64,000 nucleotides of DNA. Origin: Anaerofilum hominis (GTDB taxonomy: Bacteria; Bacillota; Clostridia; Oscillospirales; Ruminococcaceae). The notes below the pieces were generated by a model. The model ran no database searches and was not told the DNA's origin. It saw only the letters and a list, made by a program, of their open reading frames with translations. The stretch covers positions 372,001 to 436,000 of the forward strand of contig NZ_JACONZ010000003.1 of assembly GCF_014287275.1 (NCBI RefSeq). Reading direction: 5' to 3'. A program made the position numbers and the translations under genes. Below are positions 8,059 through 16,756 of this stretch, piece by piece (positions within the stretch are counted from its first letter, which is position 1; every line of letters starts with the position of its first letter).

Positions 8059-8723
8059 TTTTTCTGCGCCCTTTTCATATCAAAATACCCGATCAGTACC
8101 GTCCAGACATAGGCGCAGGTCTTGGGGATCATCAGCATGCCCACCAGCGGCGCGCTGTCCGCCCAGAGGACCACCGGGATATAGAAAGCAAAGCTGAGCA
8201 CGATGGTCAGCCACATGAAGCGATAGGCGCGGTCACCCGCGCGGCGCGCTTCCCGGTAAAACAGCACGATCACCAGCAGGCCCAGCAGCGCAAAAGGGAT
8301 ATTGCGCCAGATCGCCCAGGAGAGCGGCGCGTCGGCGGAGAGCCATTCGTTCTGCGGGAACAGGCAGAGCGCCGCCCGCGCCGCTGCCAGCAGCCAGACC
8401 GCGGCGGTGAGGCCGTTTTTGCCCTGCACCCGGTAGCGCAGCCGCCAGACATAGTACAGCAGCACATAAAAGGCGGTCATCGTCACCGAGGTGATCAGCT
8501 TGCCCGCGCCGAGAGCGGCGGTGTAGCTGTCCAGCCCGGTGGTGCACAGGGCCAGGGCCCGGGGAACCAGGTGGAACGCGTCTCCCGCGCCCAGCGTCAC
8601 AGCCATGATGCCGAACAGAAGAAACTGCCGGTCGCCCCGGCTTTTGCGGATCATCGTCACCCCCAGCGTCAGTACGGTGGCAAGGTAAGCGGCATCGAAC
8701 AGGGTCTCCACGATCGCTTGCAT
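8055..8723 (-). CDS. Multi-pass membrane protein of unknown function
   Basis: The 222-residue protein has about seven predicted membrane segments and no catalytic motif that I recognise. The start at 8723 (MQAIVETLFDAAYLA) follows AAAGGA; longer in-frame extensions have no ribosome site. It is coupled to the DUF2871 gene. A TetR-type operator lies about 400 bases upstream at 9125-9141, and the regulator gene is just beyond it, so this pair may be the regulator's target. Confidence 0.65.
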   Translation of the reverse strand: MQAIVETLFDAAYLATVLTLGVTMIRKSRGDRQFLLFGIMAVTLGAGDAFHLVPRALALCTTGLDSYTAALGAGKLITSVTMTAFYVLLYYVWRLRYRVQGKNGLTAAVWLLAAARAALCLFPQNEWLSADAPLSWAIWRNIPFALLGLLVIVLFYREARRAGDRAYRFMWLTIVLSFAFYIPVVLWADSAPLVGMLMIPKTCAYVWTVLIGYFDMKRAQKK

Positions 8724-9294
8724 TGAAACATCATCCTTTCGGTTTTGAATGGAGATAGAAAATAGCCGCAGGCTGTTTTTGGGCAGCCGTGTGACCTGTC
8801 CCCAGGTCGCGGCGAATAAAGAACAACAGCTTTGGCCCGGCGTCTCCGCCCGGGCGGAAAGAGGATGCCGCACAGGGAAAGCGCCGGCGCGTTTTCCATC
8901 CCCGTTCCGGCCGCGCAGAAGTGAGGAGGCAGGCTTTTCGGGGCAAAAGGGGAAATGGCGGGCTCGGGAAAACGGCTTTTCCGAAAGCGCGGGCCCGCGG
9001 CCGCACGGAGGGAGGGCGCTGCCCGCACCCGCCTCCGCAGCGATCAGGCTGAGCCGGGGAGCCCTGGGGGACGGTGCTCCCGGCGCTTTCCCTGAGGAAC
9101 TGTCGGGGACAAGGCAGACTCAAGGTGAACATTGTTCATTTTAGGGCGGAACGTCCGCCCGCTGTCCGGCGGGCGTCCAGAGGGGGAACAGGGAGAGGAG
9201 AACGCATTTTTTCCGCTTTTGATAACACCGTCCGGGGAAACGGAGGAAAGAGCCGGCAAAGCGGAAAGAGGGGCAGGGCGCGGGGCGGGAGCGC
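8724..9294. other. Gene-free stretch between membrane operon and TetR gene
   Basis: No gene is supported. It holds an operator-like palindrome at 9125-9141. A segment at 8762-8790 resembles the sequence just upstream of repeat copy A (AATAGCCGCAG followed by a T-run). Confidence 0.5.
9125..9141 (-). promoter_or_regulatory. TetR operator-like palindrome, site 3
   Basis: TGAACATTGTTCA (9126-9138) is the same palindrome found at 9868-9884 and 17759-17775. On the minus strand TAAAAT precedes it exactly as TATAAT does at the other two sites. A matching -35 box is poor. Confidence 0.6.
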
Positions 9295-9846
9295 TCAGCA
9301 GACCGCGCGGCGGATCAGCGCCTCCAGGAACGCGCTGCAGTCGGTCCCCCGCAGCAGGTCGGCGCGCAGCTGGTCGAACACGAACGACGCAAAGGCCTGC
9401 GGCGTAAAGCGATCGTCCCATACGTCGCGGCGCACGGCCGGGTCGGACAGCAGGGCCTGCAGCAGCGCCTTTTCCACATGGACGGAATACTCCCGCATGG
9501 CCGCCCGGCCGGCCGCCTTGTCGGCGATCACCGTCATATGACGGGCAAAAAAGCCCGGATAGGCTGCGGCGGCCCTGCGGATGCCCTCTGCGAGGCGGGC
9601 GGTCAGGCCGAGAAGATCTCCCTCCGGCCCGCCGCACAGGCAGGGGTGAAAGATCTCCTGCCACACCTGAGAGACCACGGCAATGGTGAGGTCCGCCTTG
9701 GTGGGAAAATAGTTGTACACCGACCCCACCGCGATGCCGCAGCGCTGCGCCACCGCCCGCATGCTCAGCGCGCCCGCCCCCGGGGCCAGCGCCAGTTCCC
9801 GCGCTGCGCGCAGGATATCCTCCCGCGAGATGACCGGCGTATTCAA
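9295..9846 (-). CDS. TetR family transcriptional regulator
   Basis: The 183-residue protein has a TetR DNA-binding head: REDILRAARELAL, then MRAVAQRCGIAVGSVYNYFPTKADL. The C-terminal ligand domain is family-specific and gives no ligand. I start at TTG 9846 because AAGGAGG lies 8 bases upstream; the longer frame would begin inside the operator. A 17-bp palindrome overlaps its promoter, so it should repress itself. Two further copies of the palindrome define candidate targets. Confidence 0.85.
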   Translation of the reverse strand: MNTPVISREDILRAARELALAPGAGALSMRAVAQRCGIAVGSVYNYFPTKADLTIAVVSQVWQEIFHPCLCGGPEGDLLGLTARLAEGIRRAAAAYPGFFARHMTVIADKAAGRAAMREYSVHVEKALLQALLSDPAVRRDVWDDRFTPQAFASFVFDQLRADLLRGTDCSAFLEALIRRAVC

Positions 9847-9864
9847 CGGCAGCGCCTCCTTTTC

Positions 9865-9887
9865 AAAAATGAACAATGTTCATTATA
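9865..9887. repeat. Left copy of 23-bp direct repeat flanking the sugar operon
   Basis: These 23 bases recur perfectly, in the same orientation, at 17756-17778. They contain the TetR palindrome plus the -10 box. Confidence 0.8.
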
Positions 9888-9910
9888 GGCTTATGCTTTT
9901 ATTTTGTCAA
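9868..9910 (-). promoter_or_regulatory. TetR autoregulated promoter, operator site 1
   Basis: TTGACA (9910-9905), a 17-base spacer and TATAAT (9887-9882) on the minus strand. AATGAACAATGTTCATT (9868-9884), a perfect palindrome, overlaps the -10 box and transcription start. Confidence 0.85.
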
Positions 9911-10031
9911 GAGAAAAAGGAGAGCCGACGGCACTTGCAAAACAGGAAAGGTGCAAGTATACTAAAAATGCCATGAAATTCCACCTGCTGACCGGAGGGC
10001 CAAAACGCAGGGGAAGCGGGGAGAGGAAGAG

Positions 10032-11042
10032 TTGGAAAAGGCAAAAAGCATCAAGGAGATTGCACAGTTGGCCGGTGTCTCCACGGCGACAGTGTCCCGG
10101 GTGATCAATCAGAACGGCAGGTTTTCCAAGGAGACGGAGGAGCGTGTGCGCCGTATCATTCGCCAGCAGGGGTATATGCCGAATATGAGTGCAAAAGGGT
10201 TGCGCACCAGCCGTACTCAGGTCATTGGAATCATTGTGCCGGACATTACGAACCCTCATTTTGCCGAACTGGTTCTTAACTTGGAAATGAATTTGTTCCA
10301 GCACGGATATTCCTGTCTGATCTGTAATACCAACGAATCAGAGGAACTGGAAAAAAAGCATATCCGCTCCCTGACGGCACAAAATGTGCGCGGGATCGTG
10401 CTTATTTCCGGCCTCCGCAATTATATCGAACTTTCAGGGACACCGGTGGTTTATCTGGATCGGCCGTCGCACAGCCGCAAAGAGCGCACTTCAGGCGTGA
10501 TGATTGAATCCGACAATGAGACGGGAGGCTACCTTGCCACAAAGGAGCTGATCCGGGCTGGGTGCCGGCAGATCGCAATTCTGAAGTGCCTCAAAAATGA
10601 TGACAACCAGCAAGCGCGCTACAAAGGCTTTCAGAGGGCACTGGTGGAGGAGGATCTGAGGGAGAATGAATTGTTGTGTATGGATACTGCGGCGGTCTCT
10701 GTAAAGGACGCGCGTGTAGCTGTAGCGCAGCTGGTGGCGGGAACAGCGCATTTTGACGGCATCATGTCCACCACCGATACTATGGCGGTGGGCGCTGTGA
10801 TCGGGCTGCGGGAGAACGGTCTGGAAGTGCCGGGAGATGTGCTGGTGACCGGTTTTGATGATTGCCAGCTGGCGGCGGCCTGCGGGCCTGGCCTCACCAG
10901 CGTCCATCAGGACGTGCCGGGCATGTCCCGCCTCGCCACGGAACTGCTGCTGCAGATGATAGAGGGAAAGCAGCCGGAAAAAACCTACTACCGCCTGCCG
11001 GTGAGCCTGACGGTGCGGCGCTCCACCCAGCGGGAAAAATGA
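10032..11042 (+). CDS. LacI family regulator of the allose/allulose operon
   Basis: The 336-residue protein has an N-terminal LacI helix-turn-helix (SIKEIAQLAGVSTATVSRVINQNG), the hinge GLRTSRTQVIGIIVPDITNPHF and a periplasmic-binding-fold sensor domain (TDTMAVGA, GFDD). It starts with TTG at 10032 after GGGGAG. A strong terminator follows, then the operon it probably controls, with two LacI-type palindromes around that promoter. E. coli AlsR belongs to the RpiR family, so control differs here. Confidence 0.88.
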   Translation: MEKAKSIKEIAQLAGVSTATVSRVINQNGRFSKETEERVRRIIRQQGYMPNMSAKGLRTSRTQVIGIIVPDITNPHFAELVLNLEMNLFQHGYSCLICNTNESEELEKKHIRSLTAQNVRGIVLISGLRNYIELSGTPVVYLDRPSHSRKERTSGVMIESDNETGGYLATKELIRAGCRQIAILKCLKNDDNQQARYKGFQRALVEEDLRENELLCMDTAAVSVKDARVAVAQLVAGTAHFDGIMSTTDTMAVGAVIGLRENGLEVPGDVLVTGFDDCQLAAACGPGLTSVHQDVPGMSRLATELLLQMIEGKQPEKTYYRLPVSLTVRRSTQREK

Positions 11043-11104
11043 AAACGTCTTAGTTTTTTATGGGTGCGGGCAGCTGTTAAATTGGAATAACAGAAACATG
11101 TGTG

Positions 11105-11165
11105 AAAAAATGACGACAAAGTATGCGCGGGAAGTTGCAGCCCGTGTGCTTTGTCGTCATTTTTT
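11105..11165 (+). terminator. Terminator of the LacI-type gene
   Basis: A perfect 17-bp stem (11105-11121 with 11149-11165) ends in TTTTTT and has an inner GCGGG/CCCGT stem. Confidence 0.85.
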
Positions 11166-11356
11166 GACCGGGAGGGACGTGAATCAAAACAGTCTGGCAT
11201 CCGCCGTACGCCGCAGCTTGAAAAGAGATGAAAAGCTTTCCCTGACAGAGAAAAAATGTACGGGGATGTTTTTGCATGACCATAGAAATGAATTGCTTTA
11301 CATACAGGGATAAAAGATCTTCCTGATTTTGGGAAAAAAGAGGAAACCTGCACAAT

Positions 11357-11376
11357 TTGAGCAAACGATTACTCAA
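11357..11376. promoter_or_regulatory. Upstream LacI-type operator
   Basis: TTGAGCAAACGATTACTCAA is a near-perfect palindrome with the central CG typical of LacI-family sites. It lies about 80 bases upstream of the transcription start, suited to looping with the downstream site. Confidence 0.7.
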
Positions 11377-11403
11377 CAATGCGTCAAAAATTAAAGCATG
11401 CTA

Positions 11404-11460
11404 TTGACTTTTATTTGGAGAAACAGTATAGTTTAAGCGCAATGAGAAATCGATTACTCC
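11404..11460 (+). promoter_or_regulatory. Sugar operon promoter with downstream operator
   Basis: TTGACT (11404-11409), a 17-base spacer and TATAGT (11427-11432). The operator TGAGAAATCGATTACTCC (11443-11460) begins just after the predicted start site. Confidence 0.8.
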
Positions 11461-11534
11461 AATAAATCGTTCATGTTCCGACCGCTCTGAGAGCAACGGA
11501 ATAAAATACATTACATGAAAAGTGGAGGTAAAGT

Positions 11535-12542
11535 ATGAAAAAGGCATTGTCATTGATCTTGACAGTTGTGTTGCTGGCAGGCGTGGCGACAGGCTGCGGT
11601 TCCGGCGGTGGGCAGAGCGGCAGCACGGCATCGGCGGGAAGCTCTGTTTCGGAACAGCAAACCAAACAGCAATGGGGCTTTATTTTTGAGCAGCTCACTA
11701 ACCCTAATTACGTTACGATGAGCGGCGTGGCTTTAGATTATTGTAAGGAACTTGGAATAGAGCTTCAGATCGTTGATGGGGGCGAAAACAGCGACACCAT
11801 TGTCAACGCCGCAGAAAATATGGCGACGATGGGATATCAGGTGATTTTGCTCAGCCCAATGGCGGTAGAGATTGCTGCAACCGCTGCGGAAGCAGCAAAG
11901 GCCATAAGCCCCGATATTATCGTTGTGAACAGCGCCATCCAATGTGACAGCTGTGATTTTACTTTGCTGCAGGATGATTATACGTCGGGCTATATCTCTG
12001 GTCAATATGCGGGCCAATATGCTTTGGACAACGGCTTAAAGCAGGCGCTTGTGCTGGGATATCCGCGCGACAAGGCCCTGATTGACAGAGAAGAGGGATT
12101 TATCAAAGGGATGGAAGAGACCGCGCCTGAGGTAGAAATCGTCAATGTGGATATGTCAAACTATGGCTTGGATGAGTTTACGGGCGCCTGTGAGAACCAG
12201 ATGACCGCGCACCCCGACTGCCGCATCGTCTATGCGATCTCTGACGTTGTGATGAGTTATTTTTATGAGTCCCTGCAGGCTTCCGGACAGAACACTTCTG
12301 ATTGGGCGCTGTATTCGGTCGACGGAACAAAAGACGCCGTAGGCTGGCTGTATGCAGAGAAAGGATACCGCGGCACCGCTGACACCGGCACATTGGAGAT
12401 CCCCAAAGGTCTGATTGACGCCGCACTTGAATTACAGGAGGGCACGAGTGCTTCTGATATCTCAATCAGTTTGCCGGTAACCATGATCACCGGGGAGAAT
12501 GTGGACGAATACGCAGAAAAAATTGGCTATGAAGCCGAGTGA
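11535..12542 (+). CDS. Sugar ABC transporter substrate-binding lipoprotein (AlsB-like)
   Basis: The 335-residue protein has a lipoprotein signal peptide (KKALSLILTVVLLAGVATGC, lipid-modified Cys at 21), a Ser/Gly linker and a periplasmic-binding-protein domain of the ribose/allose type. It captures the sugar outside the membrane and feeds the AlsA/AlsC-like importer encoded next. It is the first gene of the operon and is followed by an intercistronic hairpin, consistent with higher expression than the transporter genes. Confidence 0.82.
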   Translation: MKKALSLILTVVLLAGVATGCGSGGGQSGSTASAGSSVSEQQTKQQWGFIFEQLTNPNYVTMSGVALDYCKELGIELQIVDGGENSDTIVNAAENMATMGYQVILLSPMAVEIAATAAEAAKAISPDIIVVNSAIQCDSCDFTLLQDDYTSGYISGQYAGQYALDNGLKQALVLGYPRDKALIDREEGFIKGMEETAPEVEIVNVDMSNYGLDEFTGACENQMTAHPDCRIVYAISDVVMSYFYESLQASGQNTSDWALYSVDGTKDAVGWLYAEKGYRGTADTGTLEIPKGLIDAALELQEGTSASDISISLPVTMITGENVDEYAEKIGYEAE

Positions 12543-12590
12543 GGGGCCAAAGGTACACAACATCCTTGAGTTCCAAAAGATGAGATGGAG

Positions 12591-12622
12591 CGGGCCGCAT
12601 GTCCTGCGGGATATGCGGCCCG
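12591..12622 (+). promoter_or_regulatory. Intercistronic hairpin after the binding protein
   Basis: A perfect 10-bp GC stem (12591-12600 with 12613-12622) without a T-run. It is likely to protect the upstream message or reduce read-through rather than terminate fully. Confidence 0.6.
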
Positions 12623-12647
12623 TCCTCTCTGAAAAGAAGGTGAAGGT

Positions 12648-14135
12648 GTGAACGATTTTATCAGCGTCAAAGGGATTACAAAGACATACCCCGGTGTACG
12701 CGCCTTGGACGATGTGTCGGTAGGATTTGCCCGAGGCGAGATCCATGCAATTATTGGGGAGAACGGGGCGGGAAAGTCCACTTTGATGAAAGTCCTTTCA
12801 GGAGCGATCCAACCCGATCAGGGAACAATCACAGTGGAAGGGCATGAATATAATGGATTGACACCGCGTCAATCCTTGGATCTGGGAATACAGGTCATTT
12901 ATCAGGAATTAAATCAGATCGGTAATTTGTCGGTCATGGATAACGTGTTTATCGGCAGTCCACCGCATAAAGGCATTCTGGTGGATTTCAAAACGATGGA
13001 AGCAGAGACACGACGGATATTGGACCAATTGGGGATGGGCGCTATTTCTCCCAGAGACACAGTCGCTTCATTGACGCCGGGCTATCAGCAGATGGTAGAA
13101 ATTGCAAAAGCGTTAACCAAAAAGGTAAAGCTGCTCATTCTCGACGAACCAACCTCTGCTTTGTCCACCGGGGAGGCTGATACACTTTTTGAGGTCGTTG
13201 AAAAGTTAAGCAGGAAAGGAGTTACCATCCTTTTTATCTCCCATCGGCTGGAGGAGATCTTCCGCATTGCCTCCCGCGTCACAGTCATGCGAGACGGAAA
13301 AATGATTACAACCCGGAAAGTGTCAGAGATAGACAGAACGGAACTCATTAATCTGATGGTGGGACGAGACTTTAATGAGGTGTTCCCAGTTTCCCACGCG
13401 TGTCCAGGGGAGACTCTTTTGGAAGTAAAACATATTTCTGGTCCAAGGTTTCATGACGTAAGTCTTTATGTGCGCAGGGGGGAGATCCTGGGACTGGCAG
13501 GGCTAGTGGGAGCCGGGCGCACTGAAACGATGCTGGGGATCTTTGGTGCGGCCAGGATCACCTCGGGCGAAGTGTGGATCAAGGGCAAGCAGAAAATTAT
13601 GAAAAGCCCGCAGGATTCCATTCGTCATGGAGTGGCCTTTTTACCGGAAAACAGAAAGACACAAGGGCTGATCCTGTCTCTGCCGGTCAAAAACAACATT
13701 GACTTGCCGTCTTTGAAAAGGCTGTCCCGATGGTTTGTAATCGACAAAAAGGCAGACGACAGACTAGTGGAAAAGAGTATAGAAGAACTGGCGATCAAAA
13801 CCCCCAGCAAAGATCAAGTCGTCGTCAATCTGTCCGGAGGAAACCAGCAAAAAGTCGTTGTGGCCAAATGGATGGGCATGGAGAGCGATATACTGATTTT
13901 TGACGAACCTACAAAAGGAATCGACGTCTCTTCCAAACAGGAGATATATAATCTTTTGTGCCAGCTGGCGGAGAAAGGAAAAGCTGTTATCTTAGTTTCT
14001 TCTGACATGGAAGAGATTATGGGAGTCTCAGACCGCATTGCTGTTTTCTATGAGGGTACGGTTTGGGGAGAACTGAAATCCCGGGACGAGTTTGACGAGA
14101 AAAAAATCATGCAATATGCGTCCGGAATAAAATAG
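12648..14135 (+). CDS. Sugar ABC transporter ATP-binding protein (AlsA/RbsA-like)
   Basis: The 495-residue protein has two fused ATPase domains. The first has Walker A GENGAGKST (37-45) and a degenerate signature (LTPGYQQ). The second has a degenerate P-loop (GLVGAGRTE) and a full LSGGNQQK signature. This asymmetric layout is normal for the RbsA/MglA/AlsA family. The start is GTG 12648 after AAGGTGA. It powers import through the permease encoded 11 bases downstream. Confidence 0.9.
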   Translation: MNDFISVKGITKTYPGVRALDDVSVGFARGEIHAIIGENGAGKSTLMKVLSGAIQPDQGTITVEGHEYNGLTPRQSLDLGIQVIYQELNQIGNLSVMDNVFIGSPPHKGILVDFKTMEAETRRILDQLGMGAISPRDTVASLTPGYQQMVEIAKALTKKVKLLILDEPTSALSTGEADTLFEVVEKLSRKGVTILFISHRLEEIFRIASRVTVMRDGKMITTRKVSEIDRTELINLMVGRDFNEVFPVSHACPGETLLEVKHISGPRFHDVSLYVRRGEILGLAGLVGAGRTETMLGIFGAARITSGEVWIKGKQKIMKSPQDSIRHGVAFLPENRKTQGLILSLPVKNNIDLPSLKRLSRWFVIDKKADDRLVEKSIEELAIKTPSKDQVVVNLSGGNQQKVVVAKWMGMESDILIFDEPTKGIDVSSKQEIYNLLCQLAEKGKAVILVSSDMEEIMGVSDRIAVFYEGTVWGELKSRDEFDEKKIMQYASGIK

Positions 14136-14146
14136 CGGAGGCTAAA

Positions 14147-15106
14147 ATGAAAGCACAAATTCAAAAAAGGAATATCAAAAATTTTTTGCAGAACAATGTC
14201 ATCCTGCTTTTTTTGCTCTTGCTCTGCATCTTCTTTGCGGTGTCTTCTGATAAATTTTTAACAGCAAACAATCTTTTTCTGGTGATACGCCAAGTCTCTG
14301 TTTTAGGGGTAGCCAGTTTGGCCGCAGCCATTATTACTCTTTCTGGCGGTCTGGATATCTCAATCGGAAATCAGATGACTCTGTACGCGCTGGTGGCCGC
14401 TCATCTTATGGTCAACAGAAAGATGAGCATGGCGGTTGCGATCCCGGCTGCACTTTGTCTGAGCCTTGTTGTAGGATTTATCATTGGATATGTTATTAAC
14501 AAATTCCAGATCAATCCTTTTGTTGCCACACTGGCGTTTTCCACTGTCTTTTCGGGAATATCGTTCGGTATTACCGGCGGATATCAGATCTCGCATTTTT
14601 CCGATGCTTTCAAATTTATTTCTCAAGGATATATCGGAGCTGTCCCTATGCCCGTTATTCTAATGCTGATCATATTGATCGCGGGAGCTTTTGTGTTGAA
14701 TAAGACCTGTCTGGGACGCTATATCTACAGCGTGGGCGGAAATGAGGAAGCCTCGCGGTTATCCGGCATCAACACACAGAAAATCAAGGTGGGCGCCTAT
14801 GTGGCGGGAGGCTTTTTGGCGGGGATCGCGGCGATCATGATGGCCGCCAGATTAAACTCGGTCAGTACAACTTGCGGCGACGGATATACTTTTGACGCCA
14901 TGACCGCCATCATGCTGGGCGGCGTATCCGTGCGGGGAGGAAAGGGAAAAGTCTCGGGCATCCTTATTGGTATTCTGATCATTGGGGTCCTCAACAATGG
15001 ACTCACCCTGATAGGCGTGGAATCTTTTATACAGAATATCGTCAAAGGTCTGATTATGCTGGCGGCGATCTGCTCCGATAGTGTGATCTATAGAAAACGC
15101 GGTTGA
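14147..15106 (+). CDS. Sugar ABC transporter permease (AlsC/RbsC-like)
   Basis: The 319-residue protein has 8-10 hydrophobic helices and the RbsC-family segments LSGGLDISIGNQMTL and TFDAMTAIMLGGVSVRGGKG. It forms the membrane channel for the sugar. It is a single-gene permease, so it presumably works as a homodimer. Confidence 0.9.
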   Translation: MKAQIQKRNIKNFLQNNVILLFLLLLCIFFAVSSDKFLTANNLFLVIRQVSVLGVASLAAAIITLSGGLDISIGNQMTLYALVAAHLMVNRKMSMAVAIPAALCLSLVVGFIIGYVINKFQINPFVATLAFSTVFSGISFGITGGYQISHFSDAFKFISQGYIGAVPMPVILMLIILIAGAFVLNKTCLGRYIYSVGGNEEASRLSGINTQKIKVGAYVAGGFLAGIAAIMMAARLNSVSTTCGDGYTFDAMTAIMLGGVSVRGGKGKVSGILIGILIIGVLNNGLTLIGVESFIQNIVKGLIMLAAICSDSVIYRKRG

Positions 15107-15132
15107 ATTGATCCGCAAAGGAGGCAGGAAGT

Positions 15133-15825
15133 TTGAAAAGAGAATACCTATCACCTTCACTGATGTGTATGGATTTTCTTCACGCCGAAGAGCAGTTAAA
15201 AATTTTTGAAAAAAATTTTGACGCTCTGCATTTCGATATTATGGACGGGCACTTTTGTAAGAACCTCGCATTGTCGCCGGCCTTTCTCCGAGTGGTATCC
15301 AGCACCTGCAATCTGCCGGTGGATGCTCACCTCATGGCGACGAAGCCGGATGATTTTCTGGTCGATGCTGTGGCCGAAGCGGGAGCATCCTGCATATCGC
15401 TGCATGCGGAGACCATCAACCGCGATGGGTTCCGAATGATGAATAAAATAGAAAAACTGGGCTGCAAGAAAGGGCTGGTGCTGAACCCTTCCACTCCGCT
15501 GGATTGCATCAAATATCTTTTGGGGAGAATTGATCTTCTCACGGTAATGACGGTAGATGTTGGGTTTGCAGGGCAGAGTTTCATCTTTGAGATGTTAGAT
15601 AAGATCAGAGAAGCACGCAGGATGCGGGAAGAGAACGGGTGGCACTATCTTATTCAGGTCGACGGCGGCTGCAGACAGGAATATTACCGAATGCTGCACG
15701 ATGCCGGAGCGGAAGCGTATATTCTTGGCAATGCGGGACTTTTTTCTTTAGACCCCGATTTACAGATTGCTTGCAATAAAATGCGCCGACAGTTTTCCAC
15801 GGCAATCGCAGGGGGAGAAGGATGA
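15133..15825 (+). CDS. alsE: D-allulose-6-phosphate 3-epimerase (AlsE-like)
   Basis: The 230-residue TIM-barrel protein carries SPSLMCMD, HFDIMDGHF, DAHLM, TVMTVDVGFAGQSF and VDGGC. Metal ligands of the ribulose-phosphate 3-epimerase fold are present. It resembles E. coli AlsE (SPSLMCMDLL, HIDIMDGHFVPN, ITVMTVDPGFAGQ) more than Rpe. The reaction would be D-allulose 6-phosphate to fructose 6-phosphate. The start is TTG 15133 after AAAGGAGG. Its stop overlaps the kinase start by 4 bases. Confidence 0.85.
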   Translation: MKREYLSPSLMCMDFLHAEEQLKIFEKNFDALHFDIMDGHFCKNLALSPAFLRVVSSTCNLPVDAHLMATKPDDFLVDAVAEAGASCISLHAETINRDGFRMMNKIEKLGCKKGLVLNPSTPLDCIKYLLGRIDLLTVMTVDVGFAGQSFIFEMLDKIREARRMREENGWHYLIQVDGGCRQEYYRMLHDAGAEAYILGNAGLFSLDPDLQIACNKMRRQFSTAIAGGEG

Positions 15826-16754
15826 AAAAGAATTTCGTGATCGGTGTAGATATCGGGGGAACAAGAGTCCGGATGGGCTGTGTGGATGCCACATACCGAT
15901 TGCAGAACACCCGGATGGCTTTTTGCAGCACTTTGTTCGGGACGGAAAACACAGTAGGGGCCGTATGCGATGTCCTGAAAAACTATATCAGGGATTTTAA
16001 GGGGAAATCAGATATTTTAGGGATTTCTATCGGGGTTCCCTCCACATTGAGCCGGGACAGAAAAACGATCATTTCGACCCCCAACATCCCGGGATTGGAC
16101 AACATTCGCTTGGGGGAGATTGTAGAAAAAGAACTTGGGCTATCCACAATACTGGAACGAGATGTGAATTTTTTGCTTTACAATGATATTGAACGCTTGA
16201 AACTGGATACCTCGGGCACTGTGATAGGATGTTATGTGGGTACGGGTTTTGGCAATGCAGTAATGGTAGAAGGGAATCTTTTGATCGGCAAAAATGGAAC
16301 GGCATGCGAACTGGGGCATATTCCAGTGCCCGGCAACGCGGAGCGATGCAGCTGCGGCAATTTCGGCTGCGTTGAGACGATTGCATCCGGCCGAAAGCTA
16401 AGTGAACTGCGGGACGCCTATCTGCCGGGAGCTGAAATGTGTGAGATGTTTTTAAAACATTATCCCACCTGCGGCTTTTTACGGGACTTTATTGATTATT
16501 TGTCTATCCCTGTGGCGACTGAGATCAATATTTTTGATCCGGATTACGTGATCCTGGGGGGAGGCGTTCTGGCGATGCCGGGCTTCCCAACGGGAGATTT
16601 TGAGAACAGTATCCGACGGCATGTCCGTAAGCCTGCCCCTGAAAAAGAACTGGAGATCGTTTATGCTTCGGATGATATCTACAACGGAGTGCGGGGAGCG
16701 GGTATCTACGGATTTAAAAAGTTGATGGCGCGGACTAAAAAGGAGGAGGAATAA
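15822..16754 (+). CDS. alsK: ROK family sugar kinase (AlsK-like)
   Basis: The 310-residue protein has the ROK ATP motif GVDIGGTRVRMG, the catalytic ERDVNF, ELGHIPV and the zinc cluster CSCGNFGCVE. The shared RDxRTIISTPN segment, INxFDPDxVILGGGV and GxGF(G)NAV pattern match E. coli D-allose kinase closely. It would phosphorylate D-allose or D-allulose at C6. No allose-6-phosphate isomerase (RpiB/AlsI) gene is present in this operon. Confidence 0.82.
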   Translation: MKKNFVIGVDIGGTRVRMGCVDATYRLQNTRMAFCSTLFGTENTVGAVCDVLKNYIRDFKGKSDILGISIGVPSTLSRDRKTIISTPNIPGLDNIRLGEIVEKELGLSTILERDVNFLLYNDIERLKLDTSGTVIGCYVGTGFGNAVMVEGNLLIGKNGTACELGHIPVPGNAERCSCGNFGCVETIASGRKLSELRDAYLPGAEMCEMFLKHYPTCGFLRDFIDYLSIPVATEINIFDPDYVILGGGVLAMPGFPTGDFENSIRRHVRKPAPEKELEIVYASDDIYNGVRGAGIYGFKKLMARTKKEEE

Positions 16755-16756
16755 AA

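Larger units (their letters stand above)
11043..11403. other. Region between regulator and sugar operon
   Basis: It contains the regulator's terminator (11105-11165) and an upstream operator (11357-11376). No gene is supported in 11166-11356. Confidence 0.5.
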
